Assembly: GCF_014633365.1 (NCBI RefSeq)
Contig: NC_068346.1
Span: forward strand, 32,034,639 to 32,098,638
Source: Diospyros lotus
Lineage: Eukaryota > Streptophyta > Magnoliopsida > Ericales > Ebenaceae
Reading direction: 5' to 3'
Length of the DNA: 64,000 bases
Part shown: positions 44,060-57,510 of the stretch, piece by piece
How positions within the stretch are numbered: the stretch's first letter is position 1
Layout of the letters: every line of letters starts with the position of its first letter
The notes under the pieces: generated by a model
Databases searched by the model: none
What the model was told of the DNA's origin: nothing
What the model saw: only the letters and a program-made list of their open reading frames with translations
Translations under genes and position numbers: made by a program

Positions 44060-44770
44060 TCTTTCCAATCATCTATGCTAATTAGTTATGCAAAATATGA
44101 GATGATAATTTAAGAGCTAGTATAAGCATTGTTGAAAAACCAAGTGCGTGAGTTATATGGCTTGTTGAAGAGTCCAAATCAAGGAGATGAGTGGAGAATG
44201 TGGAAAAGTCAAGCGTATAGTGAAGTTGAAAAGTCAAAATAGCAAGTGAGGAGAATTGAAGAGTTGTTTTCTTACGTGTATACATAGGGGGGATCAGAGG
44301 AAGTCTTCTATAAGCTTGAAGAGATTTGAAGCAAGAGTCAACAATTAAGGTCAAGGGAGGAGAACATCTAGAAGGTTGAGGGTTGAAAATTAGGGTTGGA
44401 ACCAGCTGGAAATTAAAGAGAAAAATATGTTTAATAGCTTAATCTATAATTTTGTGGTGGAGAATTAAGCAAATTTTAGAGAGAAATATATATATATATA
44501 TATAAATTTAAAAATTTGGGAAAGGAAAGGCAAATTAGCAAGGGCTCTTGAGAGACACTAACAAAACATATATTATTCAACAACAAAACACAATATATAA
44601 TATCAAGATACATTTGCTTGAACATCATAATTTTTCAATCATACTTATCGGAACAAAAACGTATATGAGCTTAACAAAATATATATGACTTCTATTCTTC
44701 TAAACCATCGTACAAATATATATGACTTCTATTCTTCTAAACCATCTTCAAGAAATCTTTCTAAAATTTT
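44060..44770. other. AT-rich stretch, nothing recognised
   Basis: There is an exact short direct repeat (atatatgacttctattcttctaaaccat, twice at about 44685-44743), but no gene or element. Confidence 0.45.
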
Positions 44771-45277
44771 AGGGTGCGTTCTTTTTGTTTTTTAATTTTC
44801 AATTTTAAGTTTTGAATTCATTTTTAATTTTTTGTTTTGATAGTCTATTTTTAAAAAATTGAAAACGTATTCTCTTTGTCATTTTAAAAAACTATTTTTC
44901 AAAATAGAAAATTAGAAAATGCGTTTTAAAAATAAGTTTTTAATAATATTTTATTCAATAAATTTGATTATTTAGTAAATTAAAAATATTTAATATTAAT
45001 ATATTATTAAAAATATATATACATTCTAAAATTGATGAATTTTGTAATATTTTTTCTCATTATAATAATAAAATATAAATAAATAAATGTGTTTTGAGTT
45101 TAGAATTTATTTTAAATAAAAACACTCAAAATAACTTTTTGTTGTTTTAAGTTTTCTTTACAATTTTTTTTTGTTTTCAAAAATGCATTTTTAAAAATAG
45201 TAAAAAGAACGCGTTTTCATTATTTTAGAAAATCAAAAACTAAAAATGACTTGAAAACAATAAAGAGAACGCAACCT
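44771..45277. mobile_element. MITE, hAT-like ends
   Basis: The ends AGGGTGCGTTCTTTTTG and (inverted) AGGTTGCGTTCTCTTTATTG form a terminal inverted repeat around a very AT-rich core that is itself roughly palindromic. No clear 8-bp target duplication was found, so family assignment is tentative. Confidence 0.5.
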
Positions 45278-45279
45278 TA

Positions 45280-47387
45280 GGATTTGAGAACTTTAAGAAT
45301 TTATGCTCTAGAACTTAGGATGACTTGCCTAAGTATATATATATTTACTCGAGCATAGATGACAGATACTTAAAACACATTGCTCCTAGATTTTAGAAAT
45401 GCTTTCACATATTTTGAGTACTTATGATATTTTCCAACCTTAAATTTACTTTAAACATCATGAGGTTCACATGACACTCATGTATTATAAATACTTAAAA
45501 TATTATTTGAAATCCTAGAGCAACATATTAACATATCAAGCATATTGACAAATAAGAAACAAGAACAATATTAATTACAAATAAAATATATTAAGATTAT
45601 TACACAATCTTAACATGAAGGATAATATAATATAAATCATATGAATCAAAAACTCAAGTATCACCACTTGATAGTATGATCATTTAATAAAAAAATTTGA
45701 TGTTTAACAGTTAAATATCGGATATAAAATATAGAACACATTACTCTAAAACTTAGAGTAATGTTGCCACATATATCACATAACACATCATAAACTTCAC
45801 AAGACACTCGTGCATTATTTTTAGAATGATCTTAAAGAGAAGCATATTAAAAGTCATATCAATAAAGTATATAACTAAAAAAATATTAACACATATGAGA
45901 TAAATTATACTAAAAAGACAAATCTGTCAAGATTCCTTAACCTTATATGAGCTCAAGACATCTTCAACATATATTCTATCAAGATAGACTTAATATATCC
46001 TTGAGCAATATTTTACAGAGGGATAAAATAATTTACATACTAATCAAAACAAGTTTAATATAACATATGAGGACATTAAAGTTTTGGCATAATGCAAACA
46101 TCGTCAAAACATTCATAACATAAAACTTAACAAATATATTGTTTAAAGAATATAAACGATATGATTCAAATTGTAACAAATGAGATAATCTAAAATGTTA
46201 ACCTATCAACACAAGAGTTAGGAGATGACAACTAAGAACTAATTATTATCTAATGGGGTGGGATTGTTTGAAACCGTAAAAAATTACTATTGGAACACCT
46301 GTGTTTTACTTGATTACTATTCTTAACAAAGTTTCTACTTTGTTTCTTTTTTATTTTTTTGGTATAAAAACTCTCTTTTTATATTTTTTTAAGATGGACA
46401 ATTATATAGGCTTCAAAATTAAGAGTAATTTTGTGAGGATTGATCATTTTGCCCTGTACATGGCATTGTGCCATCAGACTACACAACACCCATGTAGGGA
46501 TAAAATGGTCATTCTTGCATCACGACAAGCATACTCACCCTTATTTTTAGGAAAAAAATTATTATCCTATTAAGATACTCTCACATGTTCTCTTTTCGTA
46601 TCTCTTTTTTACATTATACATGTTTGTGATTAAAAAAAAAAATGAAAGGGGTAAATTTCACACACCATCTTTGAGGTTTGCTTAAATTACATCGATCATC
46701 CACGTGTTTTCAAAAATAACATGCGCCTCAATTGCTATTAATTGAATATGAAAATTGACTATTTTACACTCAAATATAAACAAACTTCCTTTGTTACCTC
46801 TATTCTCTAGTGTATCGTAACTTCTTTCCTCCCTCTTTTTTTGACAACTTAGACCTCTATCCCTCAACTCTCTTCCTCATCTCATTCTCTTTGTCCCTTG
46901 GGTTGGCAACAGATGAGATGGTTTCAACCATGGGATGCTCAAGAATTCTCACTTTCATTTTTGTAAAGCTCTATTTGGATAGGGTTTTATCACAAACCCT
47001 ATTGGTCACAAATCTCTCTCTTTCTCTTTGAATCTCGAACCTATATTTTTTTAGGTTCAACTTGTTCTTTGAAAAACCCACATTTAACCTATAAATTTGG
47101 GTTCTTTTAGGTTTCTTCTCATTTGAAGGAAAAACCCAAAAATCTTGGTTTCTCTTTTAAATGAGAAATCAATTTATTAGTTTCTCCTTCAAAAGAGAAA
47201 ACCTAGTCTCGATGATGGTGGTGAAAGTTGGTCACCATGTGTAATTCTTTTTTATTTATTTTGTTTTTTTCAATAATAGTGGAGAGAGAAGATTTATTGT
47301 AAGAATTTAAAAAAAAAATTAATGACCATTAACTAATAGCAGATGGAGTAACCTATAACTATGAGACTCAAGAGAGATACATGCCAT
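45280..47387. other. AT-rich intergenic DNA, no gene recognised
   Basis: Repeated phrases such as ctcta(a/g)a(a/c)ttag and acactcatgtattat recur through 45300-45850, suggesting an old diverged repeat. No exon or transposon border is supportable. Confidence 0.45.
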
Positions 47388-48309
47388 CAGTGGCGGAGCC
47401 ACATACAGTAAAGGGTGGACAGTTGCCCACCTTGGATTTTTAAAAAAAATATTATATATAATAATTTTTTTTTTAAATGTCATCCTGAATTTTTAAAAAA
47501 TTATAGATTTTGGGTATATTAGTCGATGAGGATAAGGGTGTTCGGTGATTGCCTCTGATTGCCGAAAACCACCGGCCACTTTGGTTGGTGGCACTTGCCA
47601 ATGCATTTACGCACATTGGGTTTGGCCAGAAGTTTAAGTTTAAATTTACGAAATTTGGCTGTTAGATTTTATTGGTTTTTGGGTACGTTGGTTGATGAGA
47701 ATAAGGGTGTCAAGTGGTTGCCTCTGATCGCTGAAAATCACCGGTCATGATAGCTGGTGGTGACTGCCAGTGCTTTTTTCAGTATTAGTCGAAAATTAAA
47801 AATAAGAAATATGAAAATTAGACTCACTTTTCTTTTGTGTATGTCAACCTCTTTTGACTATTTTTTTAACTATTTTTAATTAGAGGGATTATTATTTTTC
47901 ATTTTTTGTTACAAATTTATCAATTACATATTTGAAATTGTGGCAAAAAATATATTTTCTGTCATGAAATTTGTCAAGACTCAGCTATATAATTAAATTA
48001 GAGATCAATAATTGAACGACAGTCTATCATGGAACTTATTAAGACTCGGCTGCACAATCAAATTGGAGATTAATGATTGAACGACAATTTAGTTGTGTAT
48101 ATTCAAAAATAGATATTTAATAAAATTGATAATAATATTATTATGAGACGTTATTAAAATATAAAAATATATCGATTATATAATTTATAGATATATATTT
48201 TTTAATATTATATTATTTTAATTTTGTTATATTATTTAATTTTAGATAAAGTTTAGAGTTTAAGGTTTAATTTTTGCCCATCTGCTTAAGATTTTTGGCT
48301 TCGCCACTA
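47388..48309. mobile_element. Non-autonomous hAT-type element
   Basis: The ends CAGTGGCGGAGCC and GGCTTCGCCACTA are inverted repeats. The flanks catgccat (47380-47387) and tgtgccat (48310-48317) match at 6 of 8 bases, consistent with an aged 8-bp duplication. The interior has a tandem repeat of about 170 bp (gggtgttcggtgattgcctc near 47527 and gggtgtcaagtggttgcctc near 47704), and another near 47960-48090 around aagactc(a/g)gct. No transposase was found. Confidence 0.7.
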
Positions 48310-49005
48310 TGTGCCATTTTAAAAACATATAAGTAATCAATATAATTTAAACAAATCTCAAAGTAGTCTATAATATTGATCTAAAAAAATAAAAAAAAAA
48401 TACTTTTATGGTTGTAACAACATTGTGTTACCCAACTCACCGTTTTTATTTTTTTTTTTAAAAAAGAGGGCATACTAATGTACAATTGTCTTGAAAGGGT
48501 TGTTTAGTGAAAACTATATAAGGACCAAATTAAGTATAAACAGAATAATTTTATTGTTCGAGTATATTGATCTTATTAAACTCATAAGCTATCATATAGG
48601 CGACGTATGAAAATATTAAACTTAATGCGACCCACCTAATATAAAACACACAATTCTATGAACTTAACTGTTGTCACTCATGAATTTAGTAACTACTGAT
48701 CTTATTTATCGTTATTGTAAATCTTAATCTTGAGCATCCATGATTATGGTTACATGTATAACTTTTTTTTTTTTTCTCACATTTTTGTACTGTAAAACAA
48801 TTTTAGATCCTAAAATCAAGCATTTGCTAAGTAATGGTTTCATCGTCATTAGGTTTGATTGATATAGAGATTGTTACAGGAGAGTGAATGAGTGATGGAA
48901 GAAGAAGAAGAAGAAGAAGACAGAAAAGATGTTATCTGGTAACTACTATTATATGTTTCCCGGTATGGCAGTTCTCCATAAGTGAGCAAGCTGAAAACCA
49001 GCTTG
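48310..49005. other. Downstream region of the bHLH gene with GAA microsatellite
   Basis: AT-rich 3' flank containing a (GAA)n run at about 48898-48920. No further coding exon was seen. Confidence 0.5.
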
Positions 49006-49009
49006 GATT

Positions 49010-51564
49010 TCATTTGTCAAATGCCAACTTCTCTGTAAATGATATTGGAACAAGGCAAAGCCCCCTGCTTCGAAGATCGACTCGACTACTTTTCGATCTC
49101 TGTTCGACAGGCATTCAGTTTGTTAGTCCCGAATGATATAATCTTGTTAAAAAAAAAAAAAATCTAATTTGTTGGCCGAATGGATAGCTCCAACAATATT
49201 GAGCATTGTTTATAGTTAGGGAAATAATAATAATGCATTGCCTACCTGCAGATCAAGAGAGTTGCTGCTTCTGTTTGAGGCAGTCAACGTTCCAAACAAT
49301 TTCTGCGCACAATTAACATCGAAAAGAAAGAAAAACAAAGTAAATACAGAAGTCGATAAATGGTCAAGTCTTCTATATTAATCCTATAGCCGGCAGATAA
49401 TAAACTTGACCCCTTTTTCCCACAACTTTCCTATGTTCTAACACCAAACAGGAAAGGGTCAAGTAATCGGTTGAATCTGAATCCAAAATAATTAACTGAG
49501 ATATAAAAATGAAAAAATTACCAAAAATATAATAACCCTGTTGCCGGTTGCACTGGCCACTTATTTTAGGTGACCTAAACCGGTTAATCTGGTCAGATCA
49601 CCCGGTCCAATCTGGTCTTCATAACACTGCATTTCACTGTTACTTAACAAACAAGCAAATAGAGTTTGTTAGGGCAGTGAGGCTTCACCTGAATTTGATC
49701 TTGAAGTACCTTGATAGAAATGGATGCCTCTTGCAGTACCGAGGCTGTGTCAGCCTGCAAAAAATTCATAAACCCAAATTCAGGTATATTCAAGGATAAA
49801 ATCAAGTCTTCTCTTTCAGAAACAGCAAAGAAAAAATCTGGCTTTTTATTTGTTCTTGCATTTTCACTCTTATTTTTTGCATCTCGAATGGAGTTGCAGT
49901 AATCGCTGACCTTGCCGTAGGGAGAGACCAGTTTCTGAAGAGCAGTGACCTTCTGACTGAGCTTCTGGCTTCTCCTAACTGGCGCCTGCAATCACAAGAG
50001 AAAGGAAACAACGCTTCATTGCAGAAACAGAAACAGAATTGTTGGAGTGTCCCCCCCCCCCCAAAAAAAAAATAAACAGTACATACTCTCTGTCTTTGGA
50101 TCTCCCTTGATTCTTCCTTGACTTGATTATCCCATTGCTCTTCAAAGCCTGCAGACTTCTTCTTGCTTGTCGTCAACTCGCTCCGAGCAGCTTTAGTGTT
50201 AACCAGCTCATTCAATCCCCCATTACCAAGCTCGAATGGACGTTTTCTTTCATTTCTGGCCTGGCTAGGGTTGTCAAAGATGATGCACTGTTTGATTGGC
50301 TCCTAAATAAAAAGTTGATATGACATTAAACGTTTTGACTTTCTTAGTTGTTTAATGAAGTTGATTCCCATTGCATCAATGGAATCAGCCAATAAAACCA
50401 ATTCATCCGTCACTTGTCAGACCACATAAACTAATGCCATGGTTGGTTTCAAGTTCTGGAAACCTTTTAGTCAGCTAGTGAGTTATTCCATTATCCAATT
50501 GTATTTAATCTTTCCGTCTTTGTATGCATATAAAAAAACATAATCACATGTCAAGTTTTGACCATGGGCTAGTGTAGAAGGAATCAACGTACGTACAGTT
50601 TCACATTGTGGAACCGAGACCTTCTCGCAAAAAGACAATGGCCGGTGAGGTGTAATACTATCACAGCTTAATTCTGACATTAGATTACTTGCTCCTAGGT
50701 AAGGGCAATCTAGTCTTTTGGTTGTCATTATCGTCGATGATCCTGAAAATTGAAATGTACACAAGCCACAAGGGTCACATGGATGATTCAACGAAAGTTG
50801 TTAGCAAAAACAAGAGAAAAAAAAGGGGTCATGAGCAAAATTAGGCTGGAATTGGAAGAAGTGTGTCCTAAAACTAATCACAGATCGAGAGCGATTCGTC
50901 AAACCTGGTCGATGGTAAATGGGAGATTGAGGAGGAATGGCAAAGGCTCCAGATTTTTGCCAGCTAAAGTGACTGTATACTTCCGGCTCAGTGCAAATGC
51001 TGCTTCCGTAAACATTTGATCTGTTGAGAGAACATGAAATTGAAGACACTAATTATCAATATTATAGGCCTAACTCTTTTTGACTATAATGAGAATGACG
51101 ACATCACTTTTTAACTTAATTAGGAAATTGTTTATAATAGATTATGTCTATAATTTTCAGAAACAATCAACACATGGCTTTCAATTAGAAAACAACCAAA
51201 AGGAAAAGGATTTTCCCAGTGTGCATGGTTGCAAGGAAATGCCAAAGAAAATAGAAGAAATCATGTGAATTTTCTAACTGATTAATTCCATCTGGCTGTA
51301 ACTAAGAATCAAATAGTAGCTTCCAAATTTCCAACTAGTTTTAACTAGAGGAAGAGACATACACTATGCTGTCCATCTGCATCGGCTGGATGTCTGAGAC
51401 AGGCTGGTCACTGTAAGCTACAAAATGCAAATAAGAAAAGACAGTGAACAAATGGGAGAACTTCTTGATTGTTCACTGACAAGAATATCTTTTAAATTGC
51501 CAGTATCACTTCTACCGTAGCTGTAACTCTGTGTCGAAACCGACGGTAAAACGACGTTCTCCAT
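49010..51564 (-). CDS. bHLH-type transcription factor, nine exons
   Basis: Exons read by eye: 51564-51516 (MENVVLPSVSTQSYSY), 51393-51363, 51020-50905, 50742-50597, 50302-50087, 49985-49911, 49754-49689, 49302-49246 and 49099-49010. All borders are GT/AG and the phases fit, giving 846 bp or 281 residues. The acceptor of exon 2 is the least certain. The HLH lies across exons 6-8: APVRRSQKLSQKVTALQKLV, SPYGK, ADTASVLQEASISIKVLQDQ, IQ, KLFGTL. This belongs to the plant bHLH group with the SP(F/Y)GKTDTASVL signature. The basic region lacks the His-Glu-Arg residues that contact an E-box, so DNA binding may be atypical. The C-terminus VDLRSRGLCLVPISFTEKL is the conserved tail of that group. It is a likely nuclear dimerising transcription factor. 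A TATA box lies near 51948. No stop or frameshift was seen. Confidence 0.82.
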
Positions 51565-51939
51565 TACAAAGCCCTTCTGCAAAGCTTAATCCGCCAAGAA
51601 CAAATCAATAATATAAGAAACATATAAGAAGCTGTAAAGCTAAATAAACAAACGGTTGCATTGTCACGATCTTCATCATACACAAGATCAAACTACTCTT
51701 CCTGTGAGGAGATTATGAATCAATCAACATGTATATATATTTGACAAAGGAAAAGCTCAAAACTGGACTGGCTCTTCAAGGCATTATGACAAACAGGTTG
51801 CCCGCACCATACCCGTCGAGCTGTTTGAACTGAACACCATTATCATTGAGCTATTTGATGTGCTCACCTTCGATTAAAATTTATAGAGAACCGGAGCAGG
51901 AAGCAGCTTAACTTGTTTACATTGGTCACCGGCACTGAA

Positions 51940-51954
51940 GGTATATATATAGGC
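51940..51954 (-). promoter_or_regulatory. TATA box of the bHLH gene
   Basis: Minus strand GCCTATATATATACC, about 385 bp upstream of the ATG, which implies a fairly long 5' leader or an unseen leader intron. Confidence 0.5.
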
Positions 51955-52319
51955 ATTTTAAGATTGGAATTGAAACAAGGGAGGTGAAGGGTTTCCATTT
52001 TAGTCAAAGAGGTGGGTATTCAAGGTCACAGCTTTGTTTAGTGCATGGGAGAAAAGGACATAACGTAGGGAGAAGATTTAGCAGAAAAATAGGTAGTTTA
52101 TGCGGGAAGGGCGGCTGTGAAAGAGCAAGTTTTCCTTTGATTTCGCTTTCGGATCCTTTTGACTTGTTTTCGAGAAGAAGAAGAGGACCGTCCCAACAAA
52201 CACGCAAACGACATGAGAATTCAATAAAATTATAACTCGAAGCTCAACCACCATTTTCTTCCTATCAAACGCAAATCTCCTTCTAGAACGAAGAAGTCCC
52301 CTTGATGTACCCACCTAAT

Positions 52320-53300
52320 AACAATAATTTATAACAATTCATCAGTGTCTTGCTAAAAAAAGTAATGTTGAAATTAATATTTTTATATTTTTTATGTAAT
52401 TATTTAAATTTTTATTATTTTAATTATACACAAAACCTAATTTTCTAATTAATTTAATTTCTATAATATAATATATTTTCCAGAGAAAACTTAAACTTTT
52501 TATTATTTTAATTATATAATTGGATAATAATTTTTGAATTAATTTAATTAATATACTTTTATATAAAAAAATAAAATAAGATAATAAAATAAACGTTATA
52601 TTATGTTCACGTCAAAATATAAAATTTAAATTAATTTAAAAAATATAAATTTAAGAGTGTAATCGAAATAATGAAAAGTTTGAATGAATATATAAAAAAA
52701 AATAAAAATTTATGAAGAAAAACTTAAAACATAATAATAATGTTATTTTATATTATTTTATGGTCTTAAAGTAATCTTCCTACATCAAATATTTAAAATA
52801 CAGTTATATTACTTTATAGTTTTAATAATCATAGTAGGACCACTCAAAACTAATGTAAGGACATTTCAGACATTTCGCCTAGTAAGACTATCATTTCAAA
52901 TTATAAAATAACACCACATATTATTGTCCATATAATAATAAGACACAATATCTACAAATGCTATAATATATATATATTTTTTTGCTATTTCACAAAATAA
53001 CAAAATTTTTTATTGATATAATATTCATATTTTTATGAATATTTTTTTATAATTTATTGTTACAATAATTATTTTTTTGCCATTTCTATTAAATATACTA
53101 TTATTTTACATACACTTAATTGAATCACCTTTCACTTGTCAAAAAAAGCTATTCGAAGTATAGATTATTACTCCTCATAATAAAAGGGCCCTATTTTTTT
53201 TTAACCTTACAAAATCTTAAAATATCTTACCTTGATGAAGCATTTGCTTAATTTTAAGATCCTTTTATTTTTTTATTAATTTTAGAATTTATTGTTTTAA
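52320..53300. other. Very AT-rich intergenic DNA, nothing recognised
   Basis: This is among the most AT-rich parts of the window; no gene or element could be supported. Confidence 0.5.
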
Positions 53301-53309
53301 CTATTGTAG

Positions 53310-53555
53310 TTTTTTTTTTTTAACGTAGGAATCGAGGAGCTTCTCCTAGTGGCGGCGTTGCCTCCCTATAATCTACTAACACCAATCCAAATCGAGCAAT
53401 TAAACCAGGCTCGAGTTAAAAACTCGTGCTTATGAGCCCTCATATAGTACAACGATACAGTGCTTCACTATTCAAGAATCGAACACACAACCTGAGAATA
53501 CCCAACACCCAGATCCTATTGAAACGATCGCTCAAGCTACCTCGAAGGGTTGTAG
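53310..53555 (-). mobile_element. tRNA-derived SINE with 9-bp target duplication
   Basis: Perfect ctattgtag repeats flank it (53301-53309, 53556-53564). On the minus strand an A-box-like TAGCTTGAGCGATCG near the 5' end is followed about 60 bases later by box B (GTGTTCGATTC). The 3' end is an A tract (TTAAAAAAAAAAAA). Length is 246 bp. Such SINEs are transcribed by RNA polymerase III and moved by LINE enzymes. Confidence 0.85.
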
Positions 53556-53569
53556 CTATTGTAGCTTGA

Positions 53570-54575
53570 TCATCCAAAGAACATAAATAGTAGTGATTAT
53601 AGGGTTGGATCTACATGACATCATAAGAGAAGGTCTTTGCAAAAAAAGAAAGGGCTTTTAGAGGTGGTTTAACCAAATGGGCTTTCTATTAAGGAATACT
53701 TGAGCTTTCACACACATGATCGACCCTCTAAAAAGGCATATTGACTATAGTATAGTCCTGCGCAGGCAACTAACTCTACATGTGTAATATTACAAGAAAA
53801 ATAGTTGCTGATCCCCATACTCCTTGGAAAGTGGTCATCATCACCATCTTCCAACTAAGTAATCCCTAACCCACAATGATATAGACCTTCATTTATGTGA
53901 ATATGGAACTAGGATGATCTTGAGTTAATCTTGCACAAGTGATAACCAAACTACTTGGGGTATAAAAACCCATTAACTTTGACTACATGAAAATAGACAT
54001 AATGTAATGCCATACAATAGAAACAAGGAAAATCTCCTCTTTAATTTAGCTATTCCTTTTTTCTCTTTTTCTTTCTAAGAATCTATTTCCAACTTTGATA
54101 AGCATTTAGCATTTGGTTTAGATTTTCCAACAAGCTAGGGATACTTCTTTCCAAACATGATTTTTCATGTTATCATGCCAATGCAATCTTGCTTCTTTCT
54201 ATAGTTGTAAGGCTCAAGATCAACATTTGGTTTGGATTTTCCAACAAGTTAGGGATACGTCCCCAACAATAGTAGTGTCTTAGTTGAAGAAGCATCCTAA
54301 AGAACTCGATCTCAATCCAATGCCCAAACCCCAAAACATAAACAAGTAGGATAAGGGTGACAACCACATTGCAAACCTAAGAGAGGCACAAAGAGAACAT
54401 AATAATGAAAGGCAAACTTACATGGGTATTTGTGAGAAAAACCATGGAGAAACTTGACCCTTTCCCGAAATTAAGGCCATTTAGTTCAAATGTATGGTTT
54501 CAACTAATTCAATTGAGTTCATATTTACTTCTCTAAGGCTGTGTATATTGTTAATAGCTAGTAGGAGACTATGCA
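53570..54575. other. Intergenic DNA with a short direct repeat
   Basis: A roughly 36-bp segment (catttggttt.gattttccaacaag.tagggatac) is present at about 54110-54144 and again at about 54223-54258. No gene was recognised. Confidence 0.45.
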
Positions 54576-54579
54576 AGAC

Positions 54580-54985
54580 AAATTTGATGATTCAATTGCA
54601 TATGAAACTTGGGATTTGGTTCGCCACCACCTTCTTGTCATGTCATCACTTGTAATAGGTCTTCAAAATCCAAACAATAATCCATGCCTCGATTGATACT
54701 TACAAAGCCTGGATTGCCACAAAATGTTTTTATCAATGTGACATGAAGTTGACTTTTAAGGTCTTGTCATGAAACCTATGACCATCCCTCTAGTACTTTC
54801 CATTGTTATTTTCTCAAGGTGGATCAATTGAACATAAAGAATGCCATCTTTTATAATTATTTTTAAGAAGTATACATGAGTCAATCTTAAGGTTTTGTTG
54901 ATCCAACCTTTCCCCTCGCATTTGTGTTTGCGCAAATCTCTTTATGACCTCAAACATGCTCTTATCATGCTTGGTTCTTACAATT
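54580..54985 (+). pseudogene. Highly decayed Ty1/copia reverse transcriptase
   Basis: Fragments in shifting frames follow the copia RT order: YETWDLV, then MKPMTIPLVLSIVIFSRW (equivalent to PVTIRxVLSIA), then IQPFPSHLCLRKSLYDLKHA (equivalent to DPxxPxHVCxLxKSLYGLKQA). Stops are frequent. No LTRs were found around it. Confidence 0.6.
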
Positions 54986-54999
54986 AAGCTCTTTAATTT

Positions 55000-57505
55000 C
55001 TTATTACAAGTAATCGTGGTATTTTTTTGTCAATATCGAGCTTTTAGATTTGTAGTAATGAAGAGGCAACCAAACAACATGGGAAAAAAAAAAAAACAAT
55101 ATGTTCAATCCAATCTTGAATATGAGCCAAAAAGGAACACTAGACAAAACAAGAATTAAAAGATTGAAAGGGAATAGTAAGATGAACCATACTTGGTCCA
55201 AACAATAAATCTTAAGTATATGCGATTAGCAAATATGGAAAAGAATACGCCTAATATATATATGGAGGGAAGGAGAAACAAATGAGTATACTTAAAAATT
55301 GTAGAAGTCACAAAACCTAGCGAAACTGGGGAACTTCGGTATTTCATGAAACCTAAGATTATGATTTGGGGATTTTGACTTTGGGAGGTTATTGGATGAG
55401 GTTTGGGCAACTTGGACTATCCCAATTTTTTTCCCCATTTCTTACATTGTTTTTTATTTGTATTTTTTATTATGATTATCGTTAATAATTTTACTTAATA
55501 ACGACAAGAAATTAGAATAGTAATGATAAATTTTTAACTTGTCAAAGGTTATTAAAAGTTAAACTATTACTACAGATATTATAACAAAAATTCTAACAAA
55601 AACTCTCTAAAAAGATTCAAACAGTACTCAACCTTTAAAGGTATATTTATCTATATCTTCAATATAACTATACGTGCACTATGATACACAAACACTCTTC
55701 GAGGGTGTCATTTCGATTTTTTCAAAACGTTTCTTGTACCAAAAATGTTGAAAAATACCAAAAAATAAATTTTGAGTTGTTTTTATAATTTCATAAATAT
55801 TTCAAAATTATTTTATAATATTAAAAAAATATCAGAAACGCTTTTTCATTCATGAAATGGTTAGAGGCAAAATTTTTTTCTTATATTATATAATATAAAA
55901 ATATAAGAGAATTTTTATATTATAATATATAATATATAGATTATATATTAGATATTAATTTTTAATACATAATTTTCTATATTAAAAATTATATTTACAA
56001 AAAACTCCCTATATTTTTATTTACACATTTTCCTACATTTTTCTTTTCTTATTTTTTTTTTTTAAATTATCGTTCTTCCATTTCTATTTCGTATCATATT
56101 TATTTCTCGTTTTTGTTTCTGTCCAACCTAATATATATATATATATATGTTTGTAATGGGATAAGCTCTTGCTTTTGTCTTCCTTGCCTGGTTTTTTGTG
56201 GCTTGTCCTGTCTCTAACCCATAGACAATCATACATCCACATAAACAATTTGTATATATATATATATGGATATAGACACAATCATAGGAAAGTATTTATA
56301 CTTTGAATCTGTTTAATTATTTCTTTAATGAGGCCGCGTTTGGATTGGATCCTATTAGTCGTTCCATTGCCGGTAAGGATATATATATATATATATACAA
56401 ATCTGATCTACAAACGCTAATCATACTTTATAAAAAAAAGAGATATACATATATATTTATAAACTTGAACACATAATTTAAATGTCTGGACGAGGAATCT
56501 CATTGGCAAGTGATCCACATTGACTTAGTTCATGACCTGATCAGAGTCAACAAACAGGCCTTCTAGATCTTAATTTGTCTTATTTCTATATATGTTAGTA
56601 GTACTAATGTTTGGTCTTTCACAAGTATAGTGTTGTTTTCTGCGTGATGTCTATTACATGTAGTGTGATGCCCTTCATTAATAGTGGGTTTTTTTTTAAC
56701 GTTGGGAAGTCAGACTGCCTTGTGTTAAGCAGACATGCATTGATCCTCAAACCAGAATCTAATTAATGACATGTGGAATGCATGGAATAGTTTGGAAGCT
56801 CCTGTCAAATAGCTAAGAAAATCTTGACCAAAAATTTAAAAATAAATTAAATTTAAGTCTGGTTTAATTTCATATAACTAGGGATATTGGCAGTTTGTAT
56901 TTGCCTCACAGGTCATAGGTCACAAAAGTGCTTGCCTGAAATAAATTAATAAATGGGCCAACTCACCTTAATCGGGGTAATCTGGCTACAAAAGACCACA
57001 GAAAGATTTACGGTAAGTGATTGACATGTCTCACATGTATGCAAAGGAGACCGCGAAGGATCTTCGTAAAGGCAAAGTTTTCGCCTGTGATTTACTTCTT
57101 TTGCTAAAATCGATAACATTAGTGGCGGAAGACCACGTAAGAACGGTATTTTCAAAATAAGCGTTTACTTATAAACAGAAAAATATATATATATATTTAT
57201 ATATTATATGTACAACTTATATATTAATTAACATTTTAAATTATTATTTATATTTCACTCATATCAAGTTCATAAAGGACTAAAACTATATTGAAAAAAT
57301 ATTATTTGTTTTTAAATTATATTTTTTGTATTTTAATTTTTGTTGGACGATTTACTTCTATTTGTAGATATTTTAATTTTTAATATCATCTTGATTTAAA
57401 CCAAACATTTGGATAAGGTGTGAGACTGGTGTGGTGTAACACTGGTTCGATTGTGGGTTGGTTGGGGAACTCAGAAATGGGTTCATCCTAGAAAGTCTAG
57501 AATTT
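55000..57505. other. AT-rich intergenic DNA, no gene recognised
   Basis: It contains TA microsatellites (about 56132-56149, 56253-56270, 56381-56396) and a MITE-like start (GCGTTTGGATTGG, 56336) without a matching end. No coding exon could be recognised. Confidence 0.45.
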
Positions 57506-57510
57506 TGTTC

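Noticed and set aside
49644..49991. Continuous minus frame of 115 codons read as one protein
   Set aside because: It runs through two introns. GT/AG borders and the bHLH motif show that only 49985-49911 and 49754-49689 are exons.
57430..57460. GGTTCGATTG resembling a tRNA T-arm
   Set aside because: No acceptor, D or anticodon arm could be folded around it. No tRNA gene was found in the window.
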